Assembly (NCBI GenBank): GCA_003168255.1
Contig: PMSU01000205.1
Location: 1 to 64,000 of the forward strand
Reading direction: 5' to 3'
Source of the DNA: Actinomycetota bacterium
GTDB taxonomy: Bacteria > Actinomycetota > Actinomycetes > Streptosporangiales > Streptosporangiaceae
DNA: 64,000 nucleotides
The notes beneath the pieces were generated by a model that did not search any database, was not told where the DNA came from, and saw only the letters and a program-made list of their open reading frames with translations. Within the stretch, counting starts at the first letter, position 1. The number at the start of each line of letters is the position of its first letter. Shown here piece by piece: positions 8,482 to 15,363 of this stretch. The translations under genes were made by a program, and so were the position numbers.

Positions 8482-8807
8482 TCAGTGCCAGATGGCCTGC
8501 TCGGTCTCGGCGTCGAAGACCTGCATGCGCTCGACGTCGACCGTGAAGCGGGCCCTGGTTCCCGGCTTCATCAGCGTACTGGGATCCGCACGTGCCACAC
8601 CGGCACCGCGGCTCGTGAACTGCCTGAGCGCCGATACGCAATGACCCGCCCCTTCGCCGACGACGGCCTCGTAGAGGTTCATCGACGGCGATCCGATAAA
8701 TGCGGCCACGAACAGATTGCCTGGATGATCGTAGCGGGACTGTGGCTAGTCGCATTGTTGTAGCAGTCCGTTTCGCATGACCGCTACCCGACTGCCGATG
8801 GTCATTG
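8482..8807 (-). pseudogene. Remnant of a MalK/UgpC-type sugar ABC transporter ATPase
   Basis: The minus strand reads AMTIGSRVAVMRNGLLQQCD, a TAG stop, then HPGNLFVAAFIGSPSMNLYE, which is the region after the H-loop of MalK/UgpC-like ATPases. It then jumps to the extreme C-terminus (LMKPGTRARFTVDVERMQVF, then DAETEQAI). The Walker A, signature and Walker B regions are missing, there is an internal stop, and most of the TOBE region is deleted. It is a non-functional remnant. At its upstream end (about 8806) it abuts an oppositely oriented esterase fragment with no spacer. Confidence 0.75.
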
Positions 8808-8945
8808 CAGACGATCCGCTAAGGGACGAGGCGCTCCAATTCGGATGCCGCCTCATTGAGGCTGGTATTCCCACGAAGCTCCATCATTTCCCTGATGGGT
8901 TCCACGGCTTCGACCTTGCTGTACCCAAACAGCTGGGCAGTCGGC
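8805..8945 (+). pseudogene. C-terminal fragment of an HSL-family alpha/beta-hydrolase (esterase)
   Basis: About 46 residues, ADDPLRDEALQFGCRLIEAG followed by IPTKLHHFPDGFHGFDL, match the end of hormone-sensitive-lipase-like esterases, including the catalytic Asp (DPLRD) and His (FHGF) regions. The oxyanion HGG motif and the Ser nucleophile are absent because the 5' part is missing. It is fused head-to-head to the ABC-ATPase remnant and ends at the 3' end of the MarR gene. Confidence 0.65.
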
Positions 8946-8948
8946 TGT

Positions 8949-9425
8949 TCAGGTGTGGCGGGGAGGCCAGTGCGGTGCGAGCAGGCGGCCGGCGAGTTCT
9001 TGCAGCAGGCCGGCTTCGTGGCTGTTGAGCGGGGCGAGGAGCTTGCTCTCGGCCTCCTCGATCACGGTGAGCGCGCGCTGAAGCGTGCGCTGCCCGGCAG
9101 GGGTCAGCTGGAGCACGTACCGCCTGCGGTCTTTTTGGCTGCGCTCTCTGCGCAGGAAGCCGCGGCGCTCCAGATCGTCGACGAGGGCAACCATGATCGT
9201 GGGGTCTAGTCCGAGCTGGCCGCTCAGGTCCTGCTGGGACAGGGTGATGTCAGCCGCGACCATGGTCATGACGTTGAAGTGGCGGGCGCGGAGGTTGAGG
9301 GGGGCGAGTGCCCGCTCGGCGATCGCGAGCGTGACTTCCCCGAGTTTGATCAGCAGGTAGCCGGTGTGCTGCGCAAGCGGCTGGCCTGCTGGCGCGGCCG
9401 GTACGCCGGTGGCGGGCATGGTCAC
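8949..9425 (-). CDS. MarR-family transcriptional regulator
   Basis: A 158-residue winged-helix regulator. The recognition-helix region (TLSQQDLSGQLGLDPTIMVA, about 80-99) and the wing (RRERSQKDRRRYVLQLTPAG) are typical of MarR proteins, which usually repress adjacent genes and are released by small ligands. It is divergent from the short-chain dehydrogenase at 9507, with an 81-bp AT-rich spacer that contains an inverted repeat, so local regulation of that SDR is the natural inference. ATG 9425 is used; ATG 9419 is equally possible. Confidence 0.85.
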   Translation of the reverse strand: MTMPATGVPAAPAGQPLAQHTGYLLIKLGEVTLAIAERALAPLNLRARHFNVMTMVAADITLSQQDLSGQLGLDPTIMVALVDDLERRGFLRRERSQKDRRRYVLQLTPAGQRTLQRALTVIEEAESKLLAPLNSHEAGLLQELAGRLLAPHWPPRHT

Positions 9426-9483
9426 GCGGCGGACTTTACCAGATCATCGATTGATTAGATCGTAGATAATTTTAATGATTGAA

Positions 9484-9504
9484 GATCACGATGATATAGT
9501 GATC
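9484..9504 (+). promoter_or_regulatory. Inverted repeat over the -10 region of the SDR gene
   Basis: GATCAC (9484-9489) and GTGATC (9499-9504) form an inverted repeat whose spacer contains TATAGT (9495-9500), a good -10 hexamer. The -10 ends 6 nt before ATG 9507, the spacing expected for a leaderless transcript. The position suggests that a repressor, most simply the divergent MarR protein, blocks polymerase here. Confidence 0.55.
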
Positions 9505-9506
9505 GC

Positions 9507-10319
9507 ATGACCCGACATCAGGCCAGCATCATGAAACTCACCGGCCGCACCGCGCTGATCACCGGTGCCTCCTCTGGTCTCGGCGCCGCCTTCGCCGAGG
9601 AACTAGCCCGCCGACAGGCCAACCTGGTGCTGGTGGCCCGTTCCGAGCAGGTCCTCACCGCCACCGCCGGCCGGCTCCGCGACGACTACGGGATCCGCGC
9701 CGACGTCATCGCGGGAGACCTCGCCGTCGAAGGCGCCGCCACCGCCGTGGCCCAGCGGATTGGCGAGCTCGGGAGACGGGTCGACCTGCTCATCAACAAC
9801 GCCGGGTTCGCCACCCAGGGCCGGTTCGAGACGATCCCGGCCGACCGCGACCACCAGCAGGTCATGCTCAACGTCACCGCCGCCGTCGATCTCACCCACG
9901 CCCTGCTACCCGCCATGCTCGCCGAAGGGACCGGCGGGATCATCAACGTGGCATCTCTCGGCGGCTTCCAGCCCGCCCCCTACCTGGCCGTCTACGCCGC
10001 CACCAAAGCATTCATGATCTCTTTCAGCCAGGCACTGTCCGCTGAGCTACACGGCCGCGGGATCGCGGTACTGACACTGTGCCCCGGCCCCGTCGACACC
10101 CGGTTCTTCGAGGTCCTGGGCTCCCGCGCCGCCGCGATCGGCCAGCAACTCGACCCGGCAACGATCATCACAGCAACCCTGGACGCGCTCATCACAGGTG
10201 ACACAATCCTGGTGCCCGGCTGGCGCAACCGTCTCACCGCCCGCGCCGCCACCCTCCTGCCGCGCCGCCTTGTCCTGGCCACCGCCGAACGCGCCACCCG
10301 CCGCGTCGTCGCCCCCTAG
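9507..10319 (+). CDS. Short-chain dehydrogenase/reductase (classical SDR)
   Basis: A 270-residue Rossmann-fold oxidoreductase with the cofactor motif TGASSGLG (19-26), NNAG (97-100) and the catalytic set S150, Y163 and K167 (YAATK). The family interconverts alcohols and ketones using NAD(P)H; the substrate is not predictable. Length is normal, with a short helical C-terminal extension. ATG 9507 fits a leaderless mRNA (TATAGT 6 nt upstream); ATG 9531 is an in-frame alternative without a clear Shine-Dalgarno. It is divergent from and probably controlled by the MarR gene at 8949-9425. Confidence 0.85.
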   Translation: MTRHQASIMKLTGRTALITGASSGLGAAFAEELARRQANLVLVARSEQVLTATAGRLRDDYGIRADVIAGDLAVEGAATAVAQRIGELGRRVDLLINNAGFATQGRFETIPADRDHQQVMLNVTAAVDLTHALLPAMLAEGTGGIINVASLGGFQPAPYLAVYAATKAFMISFSQALSAELHGRGIAVLTLCPGPVDTRFFEVLGSRAAAIGQQLDPATIITATLDALITGDTILVPGWRNRLTARAATLLPRRLVLATAERATRRVVAP

Positions 10320-10340
10320 AACCCGCAAGGACCGGCCATC

Positions 10341-10544
10341 TCACCCCGGGCGTCGCGGACGCCGCCGTCGAGCGGAGCCTGGCGCCCGAAGTCACCCCGG
10401 GCGTCGCGGACGCCGCCATCGAAGGGAGCCTGGCGCCCGAAGTCACCCCGGGCGTCGCGGACGCCGCCATCGAGCGGAGCCTGGCGCCCGAAGTCACCCC
10501 GGGCGTCGCGGACGCCGCCATCGAAGGGAGCCTGGCGCCCGAAG
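10341..10544. repeat. 51-bp tandem repeat, four copies, each with a hairpin
   Basis: Units start at about 10341, 10392, 10443 and 10494, differing at only a few positions, with an alternating pattern (GAGC versus GAAG variants). Each unit contains GGCGTC-GCG-GACGCC, a 6-bp stem with a 3-nt loop. The array fills the gap between the convergent SDR and TetR genes. Its length is a multiple of three and it can be read through in several frames, but no start or homology supports a protein. Confidence 0.9.
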
Positions 10545-10571
10545 AACCCGCGTCCCGGCAGAACGTTCCTT

Positions 10572-11207
10572 TTACGTGACGGGTTCGGACGGTGTTATCA
10601 GATTCTCAAGGACGCGGCCGAGAAGGTCTCCGGGAACCGCGTCGGGGTCGGTCAGGCGTTCGATGGCCAGGCCGTTTGACAGCGCAAGGATGATCGTGGC
10701 GAGCGCGTTGGCGTCGAGCGCGGCTTCGTTGCCACCAAGGAGATCTCGGGCCGCCTCAGCGATGAGCTGACGGACACGCCGACGGTGGGCCACGAACTGG
10801 ACGCGGACAGCAGGATCCCGGACGGCACGTCCGACGTAGTCCAGGAAAAGCAGCTGCCAGTCCCGATCGTCGGTGAGGGCGGCGGTGAGACGGCGGCCGA
10901 CGAGCTGCGCGGACTCAGCGGGATCGTGCGGGGCCGTCAGAACATCCCTGGCCTGGTTGATGCGCGCCTGCACCTTGGCGTCCATCAGGGCAAGGAACAG
11001 GTCATCTTTGCTGGCGAAGTTCGAGTAGACGGCGCCCTTGCTGAAGCCGGCCGCGGCGGCGACCTGCTCCAGCGAGGTCCCGTCGTACCCCTGTTCGCTG
11101 AACAGCTTGAGTGCGGCAGTGAGCAGTCGGCGACGGACGTCGCCCCTGGGCGGGCGGCGCATCCGAGCCGGCGGCTCGCCCGGACCAGCAGTTCGCGCCC
11201 TTGACAT
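10572..11207 (-). CDS. TetR-family transcriptional regulator
   Basis: A regulator of about 211 residues. The N-terminal HTH (LLTAALKLFSEQGYDGTSLE, then VAAAAGFSKGAVYSNF) is a canonical TetR DNA-binding domain; the C-terminal helical domain is of the usual length. It is divergent from the CMD/SDR operon at 11268-12685, and the 60-bp spacer contains overlapping palindromes, so it very probably represses that operon and itself. ATG 11207 is preceded by GCAGG; a GTG at 11213 is the alternative. Confidence 0.85.
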   Translation of the reverse strand: MSRARTAGPGEPPARMRRPPRGDVRRRLLTAALKLFSEQGYDGTSLEQVAAAAGFSKGAVYSNFASKDDLFLALMDAKVQARINQARDVLTAPHDPAESAQLVGRRLTAALTDDRDWQLLFLDYVGRAVRDPAVRVQFVAHRRRVRQLIAEAARDLLGGNEAALDANALATIILALSNGLAIERLTDPDAVPGDLLGRVLENLITPSEPVT

Positions 11208-11225
11208 AGCCACGCCTGCAGCATA

Positions 11226-11258
11226 CTACTGGTACTCAATACCATCGGTATCCAGTAG
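11226..11258. promoter_or_regulatory. Palindromic operator between the TetR and CMD genes
   Basis: CTACTGG (11226-11232) and CCAGTAG (11252-11258) are perfect inverted arms. Within them GGTA-CTCAA-TACC and TACC-ATC-GGTA make nested inverted repeats. The site lies 9 bp upstream of ATG 11268 and immediately before the AGGAGGG ribosome-binding site, as expected for a TetR operator. Confidence 0.65.
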
Positions 11259-11267
11259 GAGGGTCTT

Positions 11268-11831
11268 ATGACACGATTGCCCGATACCGACACGGCAAGC
11301 GGACCGTCGCAGGTCCGCGACACCCTGGCGGCGCTGCCGGACCTGTCGCTGTTCCGCGTGATCGCGCATGCCGAGACCGCTTTCGTGCCGTGGCTGACCC
11401 TGGGCGGCGCCCTGCTCGGCTCGCTGGCGCTAGACCCGATGCTGCGTGAGCTGGTGATCCTCCAGGTGGCCACCTCGACCGGCAGCGACTACGAACGCGT
11501 CCAGCACGAAGCCATCGCCGCCGGGACCGGCGTATCCGCCGAGCAGGTCGCTGCCGTCGTCGGCGCCCGGCTCGATGACCCGAGCCTGGCCCACTCTGCA
11601 CCGGTGCTGCGTGTCGTCGCCGAGCTCGTCCGCATCCACACCACCAGTCCCGCCGGGCTCGACACTCTGCGGACCCGGCTCGGCGACCGCCAGACCGTCG
11701 AGGTGCTGCTCGTTGTCGGCTTCTACCTGGGCGTCGCGCTGCTCGCCGCCGCGGTCGACCTCGACCCTGACCCGCCTGCGCAGATGGCGGTCATCGACGC
11801 TGCCGCCACAACCGGCCAAGACAAGCCGTGA
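11268..11831 (+). CDS. Carboxymuconolactone decarboxylase (CMD)-family protein without redox cysteines
   Basis: An all-helical CMD/AhpD-fold protein of 187 residues. The segment LRELVILQVATSTGSDYERV followed by QHEAIAAGTG is the CMD signature region; the CxxC found in AhpD-like peroxidase members is absent, as in many actinobacterial CMD proteins of unknown activity. A strong AGGAGGG precedes ATG 11268. The stop overlaps the next gene's GTG by 4 bp, so it forms a two-gene operon with the SDR under the divergent TetR. A role in oxidising or detoxifying a small molecule with that SDR is inference. Confidence 0.8.
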   Translation: MTRLPDTDTASGPSQVRDTLAALPDLSLFRVIAHAETAFVPWLTLGGALLGSLALDPMLRELVILQVATSTGSDYERVQHEAIAAGTGVSAEQVAAVVGARLDDPSLAHSAPVLRVVAELVRIHTTSPAGLDTLRTRLGDRQTVEVLLVVGFYLGVALLAAAVDLDPDPPAQMAVIDAAATTGQDKP

Positions 11832-12685
11832 CCACCCATTCCGTCGAAGCCCCGCTGCCGACTCTCCCCGCTCATCTGCCCGCCGCTGCCCTGGGTACCG
11901 CACCCGGGCGAGGGCTGCTGGCCGGGCGCCGGCTGCTCGTCGTCGGCGGCGGGCAGCAAACCTACGGCCAGACCGACCCGCCGATCGGCATCGGCCGCGC
12001 GGTCAGCATCCTGGCTGCCCGCGAAGGCGCCGCAGTTGCCGTCGCCGATGTCGACCCCGCGGCGGCGCAGTCCACCGCCGACCGCATCCACGCCGAAGGC
12101 GGGAACGCGCACGCCGTGGCCGGCGACGCCGCTAACCCCGACCAGGCCGCCAGCATGGTCACCGCGGCCGCCAGCGCACTTGGCGGCCTCGACGCGCTCG
12201 TCTTGAACACTGGCATCGCCGCCGGCATCGGCCTGGCCGGCACCAGCGGGACCGACTGGGACCGGGTGATGGCCGTCAATGTCAGAGCCCACTTCCTGGC
12301 CCTGCAAGCCGCGCTTCCCCTGCTGCCACCCGGCAGCGCCATCACCCTCACCTCCTCGGCTGCGGCCCAGGTCGTCACCGCCACCGAGATTCCCGCCTAC
12401 ACCACCAGCAAGGCCGCGCTCGGCGGGCTGTGTGCTTATGCCGCAAAGGAGTACGCCCCCCGCCGGGTCCGGGTCAACGTCGTCATGGCCGGACTGATCG
12501 ACACCAGCCTGGGTCGCCTCGCCAGCCAGATCCGCCCCGACCGCGACAACACGCCCATCCCGCTGGGACGCCAGGGCACCGCCTGGGAGATCGCCGCCGC
12601 CACGGTCTTCCTGCTCTCCGACAGCGCCTCTTACATCACCGGTGTCACCCTGCCCGTCGATGGCGGGCTCACCGGCGTCCAATGA
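11828..12685 (+). CDS. Short-chain dehydrogenase with an insertion in the cofactor loop
   Basis: A 285-residue SDR: NTGI (127-130, in place of NNAG), catalytic Y191 and K195 (YTTSK), and the C-terminal PVDGG typical of FabG-like members. Odd: the glycine-rich loop is expanded, VVGGGQQTYGQTDPPIGIGR, with about eight extra residues between the first Gly pair and GIGR, compared with the usual TGxxxGIG. GTG 11828 overlaps the CMD stop (GTGA), so translation is coupled. It is likely controlled by the divergent TetR protein. The substrate is unknown. Confidence 0.85.
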   Translation: MTTHSVEAPLPTLPAHLPAAALGTAPGRGLLAGRRLLVVGGGQQTYGQTDPPIGIGRAVSILAAREGAAVAVADVDPAAAQSTADRIHAEGGNAHAVAGDAANPDQAASMVTAAASALGGLDALVLNTGIAAGIGLAGTSGTDWDRVMAVNVRAHFLALQAALPLLPPGSAITLTSSAAAQVVTATEIPAYTTSKAALGGLCAYAAKEYAPRRVRVNVVMAGLIDTSLGRLASQIRPDRDNTPIPLGRQGTAWEIAAATVFLLSDSASYITGVTLPVDGGLTGVQ

Positions 12686-12714
12686 CCGCGCAGCGTTACT
12701 GGCAGGCGGGCGCT

Positions 12715-13522
12715 TCACGCCGGCTTCGCGGGCAGCGGCGGATCGGCGGCGGCCGCGATGGGCGGAAGACCGAGGCAGTTTCGCAGCGTATTTTCCAGCG
12801 CTTCTCCCCGGTCGTGGTTCCCGACGCTGCCGGTCACGAACCCGATCGTGTAGCCGCCGGCCGTGCTCGTGCCCCCGTAGTTTCCGCCCAGCCCGCCCAT
12901 CCCGTAGCCGTCGTCGTCGATGCCGAAGCCAAGTCCCCAGGCGTTGTCGTGCCCGAACACCCGGTCCGGGCCGGCGCACTGCGGGGCGACGCCGCGTCCG
13001 TCCACCCGGCGCACCAGCTCGCCGACCAGGTGCCCGTAAAACAAGGGCGATTCCCCGTGCGCGGTCCCGGGCTCCCACGACGGTTCCTGCGCCGCCAGCA
13101 GGCCGCAGAGGCGGTGCCAGTCGTAGAAGACTCCGGTCGGCGCCGGCCGGCTTAGCATCACCACCCCGGCCTGATGTGAGAGGACGTGACGCACCGTCGC
13201 CGGGGCAAAAAACTCCGGCCAGTACCGCTGCACGGGCGCGTCCAGGTCGAGCCGCCCGGCTTCGACGAGGAGCAGGGCGCACACCGCCGCGAACGGCTTG
13301 CTGACCGAGTAAGGCTGGACCAGGCTGCGGGCATCCCACGGCCGGCGCCGTCCCAGGTCGGCGCCGTCCCAGGTCGGCGTGACCGCCGCACAGATCTATC
13401 ACCAGCCGGCCGTCGCACCACGCAGCCAAGGCCGCGCCGGTGCCTGTCTGCACCTCGAGAATCTCGGCGAAGCAGTCGCGCACCGGGCCAAACAGCGCGT
13501 CGGCGAACCCCCGGACTTCCAT
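12715..13522 (-). pseudogene. EstB-like serine hydrolase (beta-lactamase family), broken by a 16-bp duplication and an internal deletion
   Basis: The N-terminal frame (from 13522) encodes EVRGFADALFGP, then RLVIDLCGGHADLG. Removing one copy of a 16-bp tandem duplication at 13344-13375 restores ARSLVQPYSVSKPFAAVCAL, which contains the SxxK nucleophile motif (SVSK) of class C-like EstB esterases. The downstream frame then matches the family (EPSWEPGTAHGESPLFYGHL) but loses roughly 100-150 residues between VDGRGV and VFGHDNAWGLGFG, so the middle of the catalytic domain is deleted. Both lesions are incompatible with function. It is convergent with the SDR at 11828-12685. Confidence 0.85.
13344..13375. 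repeat. 16-bp tandem duplication causing a frameshift
   Basis: GGCGCCGTCCCAGGTC occurs at 13344-13359 and again, identical, at 13360-13375. Because 16 is not a multiple of three, it shifts the frame of the EstB-like gene just before its SxxK motif. Confidence 0.95.
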
Positions 13523-13550
13523 GCCGCCATCATGGCCCCGGGTTCGACGG

Positions 13551-14531
13551 CTAGGTCAGGAGGCCGTCGGCCTGTCGCGGGCCGGTCCCGCCGACGTTTT
13601 TCAGGGCGAGCCAGGAGCCGCGCGTCGGCGCCGACACCGTGGCTTTGATGTCGCCCATGAGCTCGATGCTGAGCAGCACCTCGTCTCCCGCGGCAAGCCA
13701 CGGATATTCCTCGGCTGAGTGCCTGATGGACAGCTCGAGAATGCAGCCGCCCTGGCATGTACCGCTGCCGATGATTGACGCCGCTTCCAGCCGCGAGTTC
13801 CAGGAGGAGTACGAGATCAGTTCCTCGAATGACCAGTACGCCGAAGACCAGCGATCACTGCCGTAACGGCGTCCGTTCACGGCGGACGTCATCAGGAGGT
13901 CGTAGCCCTTCCCGCTGCGGCGGCCTTCGAGTTCGTCGGGCGTGACGAACACCGGCCCCAGCGATGAGCCGAAGTCCTTTCCCTTGAACGGGCCGAGCCG
14001 GCCGTCCATCTCGCGGAATTGCAGGTCGCGGGCGGACCAGTCACAGAGAATGAGGAATCCAGCTATGTAATCGGCTGCCTGATCTGGGGTGACCGAGCAT
14101 GCATCCCGGCCTATGACGGCGCCCACCTCGAGCTCGAAATCGAGCCGCTGCGAGCCGCCAGGGATCTCGATCGGGTCGCGTGGCCCGCCGATCGTCGCCG
14201 CGTTGCTGAAGTAGCCGACGGGCTGCTCGTACCAGACGTCTGGCCCCCGGCTCATCCCGGCTTGACGCCAGGCCGGCAGAATGTGTTGCTCGAAGACCAT
14301 GAAATCGCGCATCGCCACCGGGTCCACGGGCTTCAGCAGGCTGAGGCGGTCAAGCTCGAACTCGCCGGCCGGCGCGGCATGTATCGCCTCCGCCAGCCGA
14401 CGGAGTGACTCGCCGTCGTCCCCGAAGTGGGGTTCCAGGCGAGATTCGTCGCGCGCCAGTTCCACCACGCCGTCGGGGCGAACGACTCCCAGCCGCGCAC
14501 CCTGCTCTGTCTGTGCTTTGATGAATCGCAC
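13551..14531 (-). CDS. Fumarylacetoacetate hydrolase (FAH)-family protein
   Basis: A 326-residue metal-dependent hydrolase or decarboxylase of the FAH superfamily. Likely Mg/Mn ligands are E133 and E135 in DFELEVGAVIG and D164 in CDWSARDLQ; K183 and K185 in FKGKDFGSS match the conserved Lys region. The N-terminal SRPBCC-like cap (MRFIKAQTEQGARLGVV) is typical. Members cleave C-C bonds in aromatic or sugar-acid catabolism (fumarylacetoacetase, OHED hydratase, acylpyruvase), and the sequence does not distinguish these. It stands alone on the minus strand, with a decayed hydrolase gene immediately downstream. Confidence 0.85.
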   Translation of the reverse strand: MRFIKAQTEQGARLGVVRPDGVVELARDESRLEPHFGDDGESLRRLAEAIHAAPAGEFELDRLSLLKPVDPVAMRDFMVFEQHILPAWRQAGMSRGPDVWYEQPVGYFSNAATIGGPRDPIEIPGGSQRLDFELEVGAVIGRDACSVTPDQAADYIAGFLILCDWSARDLQFREMDGRLGPFKGKDFGSSLGPVFVTPDELEGRRSGKGYDLLMTSAVNGRRYGSDRWSSAYWSFEELISYSSWNSRLEAASIIGSGTCQGGCILELSIRHSAEEYPWLAAGDEVLLSIELMGDIKATVSAPTRGSWLALKNVGGTGPRQADGLLT

Positions 14532-14889
14532 AACGCTCCAATCTGTGAGTGTGGCCAGACCCGAGGAGCTGCAAGCCGATAATGCCAGTCTCCAGGAAAT
14601 TGCTGCCGATCACCCGCAAGCCGCTCTTGTAGATCACGTCACCGCGGCCCCGGTTGCCGCTTGGCCTCGCGGGTGCTTTCGCCGGCCATGACGGCGGCAG
14701 CACGCTCGGCGTGGCGGCCATCGTGACACCTGCGGCGCGCAACTCGATCAGGCCGGGATCGAACCTCGACCGTCCGTGCCAGCGCCGCAGAGTATTACGC
14801 GATAGGAAGGTTCCTGTCATGCAGATGCTGCCAATTCGTGCGTTCGGAAGAAATGATCTTCTAAATATGATAAGTGGTATCGTAGGAAT
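14532..14889. other. Intergenic region; promoter of the MarR/GH13 operon
   Basis: About 358 bp. Open frames exist on both strands but none has a recognisable product or good start. The last 50 bp are AT-rich (AAATATGATAAGTGG) and presumably hold the promoter and operator of the MarR gene at 14890; TAGGA at 14882-14886 is a weak ribosome-binding site. Confidence 0.4.
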
Positions 14890-15363
14890 ATGAACAGCGA
14901 GGAACCTGACGGCGGGCCGGGTGCCCCGGCCGACATCCGCCGGGGCGTCACCCGGCTAGCGCAGCGTCTGCGGGTGCAGCGACCGCCCGGGGCGCTGAGC
15001 ACCAACAAGATCAGCGTGCTCAGCCATCTCTACCGGCACGGGCCGAGCACTCCAGGGCAGGTCGCTGCCGCGGAACATCAGCACCCGCAGTCACTCACCC
15101 GGACCTTCGCCGAGCTCCAGCTCGCAGGCATGGTGTCCCGGTCGCGCAGCGAGCGGGATGGCCGAGAGTCCGTGCTGGCCCTCAGGCCCGCTGGCCGGGA
15201 CGCGCTGACCCGCGACATGGCCCAGCGCGACAGCTGGCTCGGCGAAGCGTTGTCCAGCCTCACTGCCGCCGAGGTCGGGCTGCTCGAGATCGCGGCAAGG
15301 CTGCTGGAACAGATCTCCGACTTCCCCGCCGCGGACGTGACCAGCCACGGCCAGACCGCGTGA
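14890..15363 (+). CDS. MarR-family transcriptional regulator
   Basis: A 157-residue MarR regulator. HTH residues about 48-75 (GPSTPGQVAAAEHQHPQSLT, then RTFAELQLAGMV) and the wing RSRSERDGRESVLALRPAGR are clear. Its stop overlaps the GTG of the GH13 gene by 4 bp, so regulator and enzyme are co-translated. The AT-rich segment directly upstream is the likely autoregulatory operator. Confidence 0.85.
   Translation: MNSEEPDGGPGAPADIRRGVTRLAQRLRVQRPPGALSTNKISVLSHLYRHGPSTPGQVAAAEHQHPQSLTRTFAELQLAGMVSRSRSERDGRESVLALRPAGRDALTRDMAQRDSWLGEALSSLTAAEVGLLEIAARLLEQISDFPAADVTSHGQTA

Noticed and set aside
10341-10544. CRISPR-like array
   Set aside because: The 51-bp units are contiguous, with no unique spacers; it is a simple tandem repeat.
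11723-13522. 599-residue minus-strand frame across the CMD/SDR operon
   Set aside because: Only its first about 60 residues are real (broken esterase N-terminus); the rest is antisense to the SDR gene.
14532-14889. Possible short protein on the minus strand ending near 14560
   Set aside because: No plausible start, ribosome-binding site or family; treated as intergenic.
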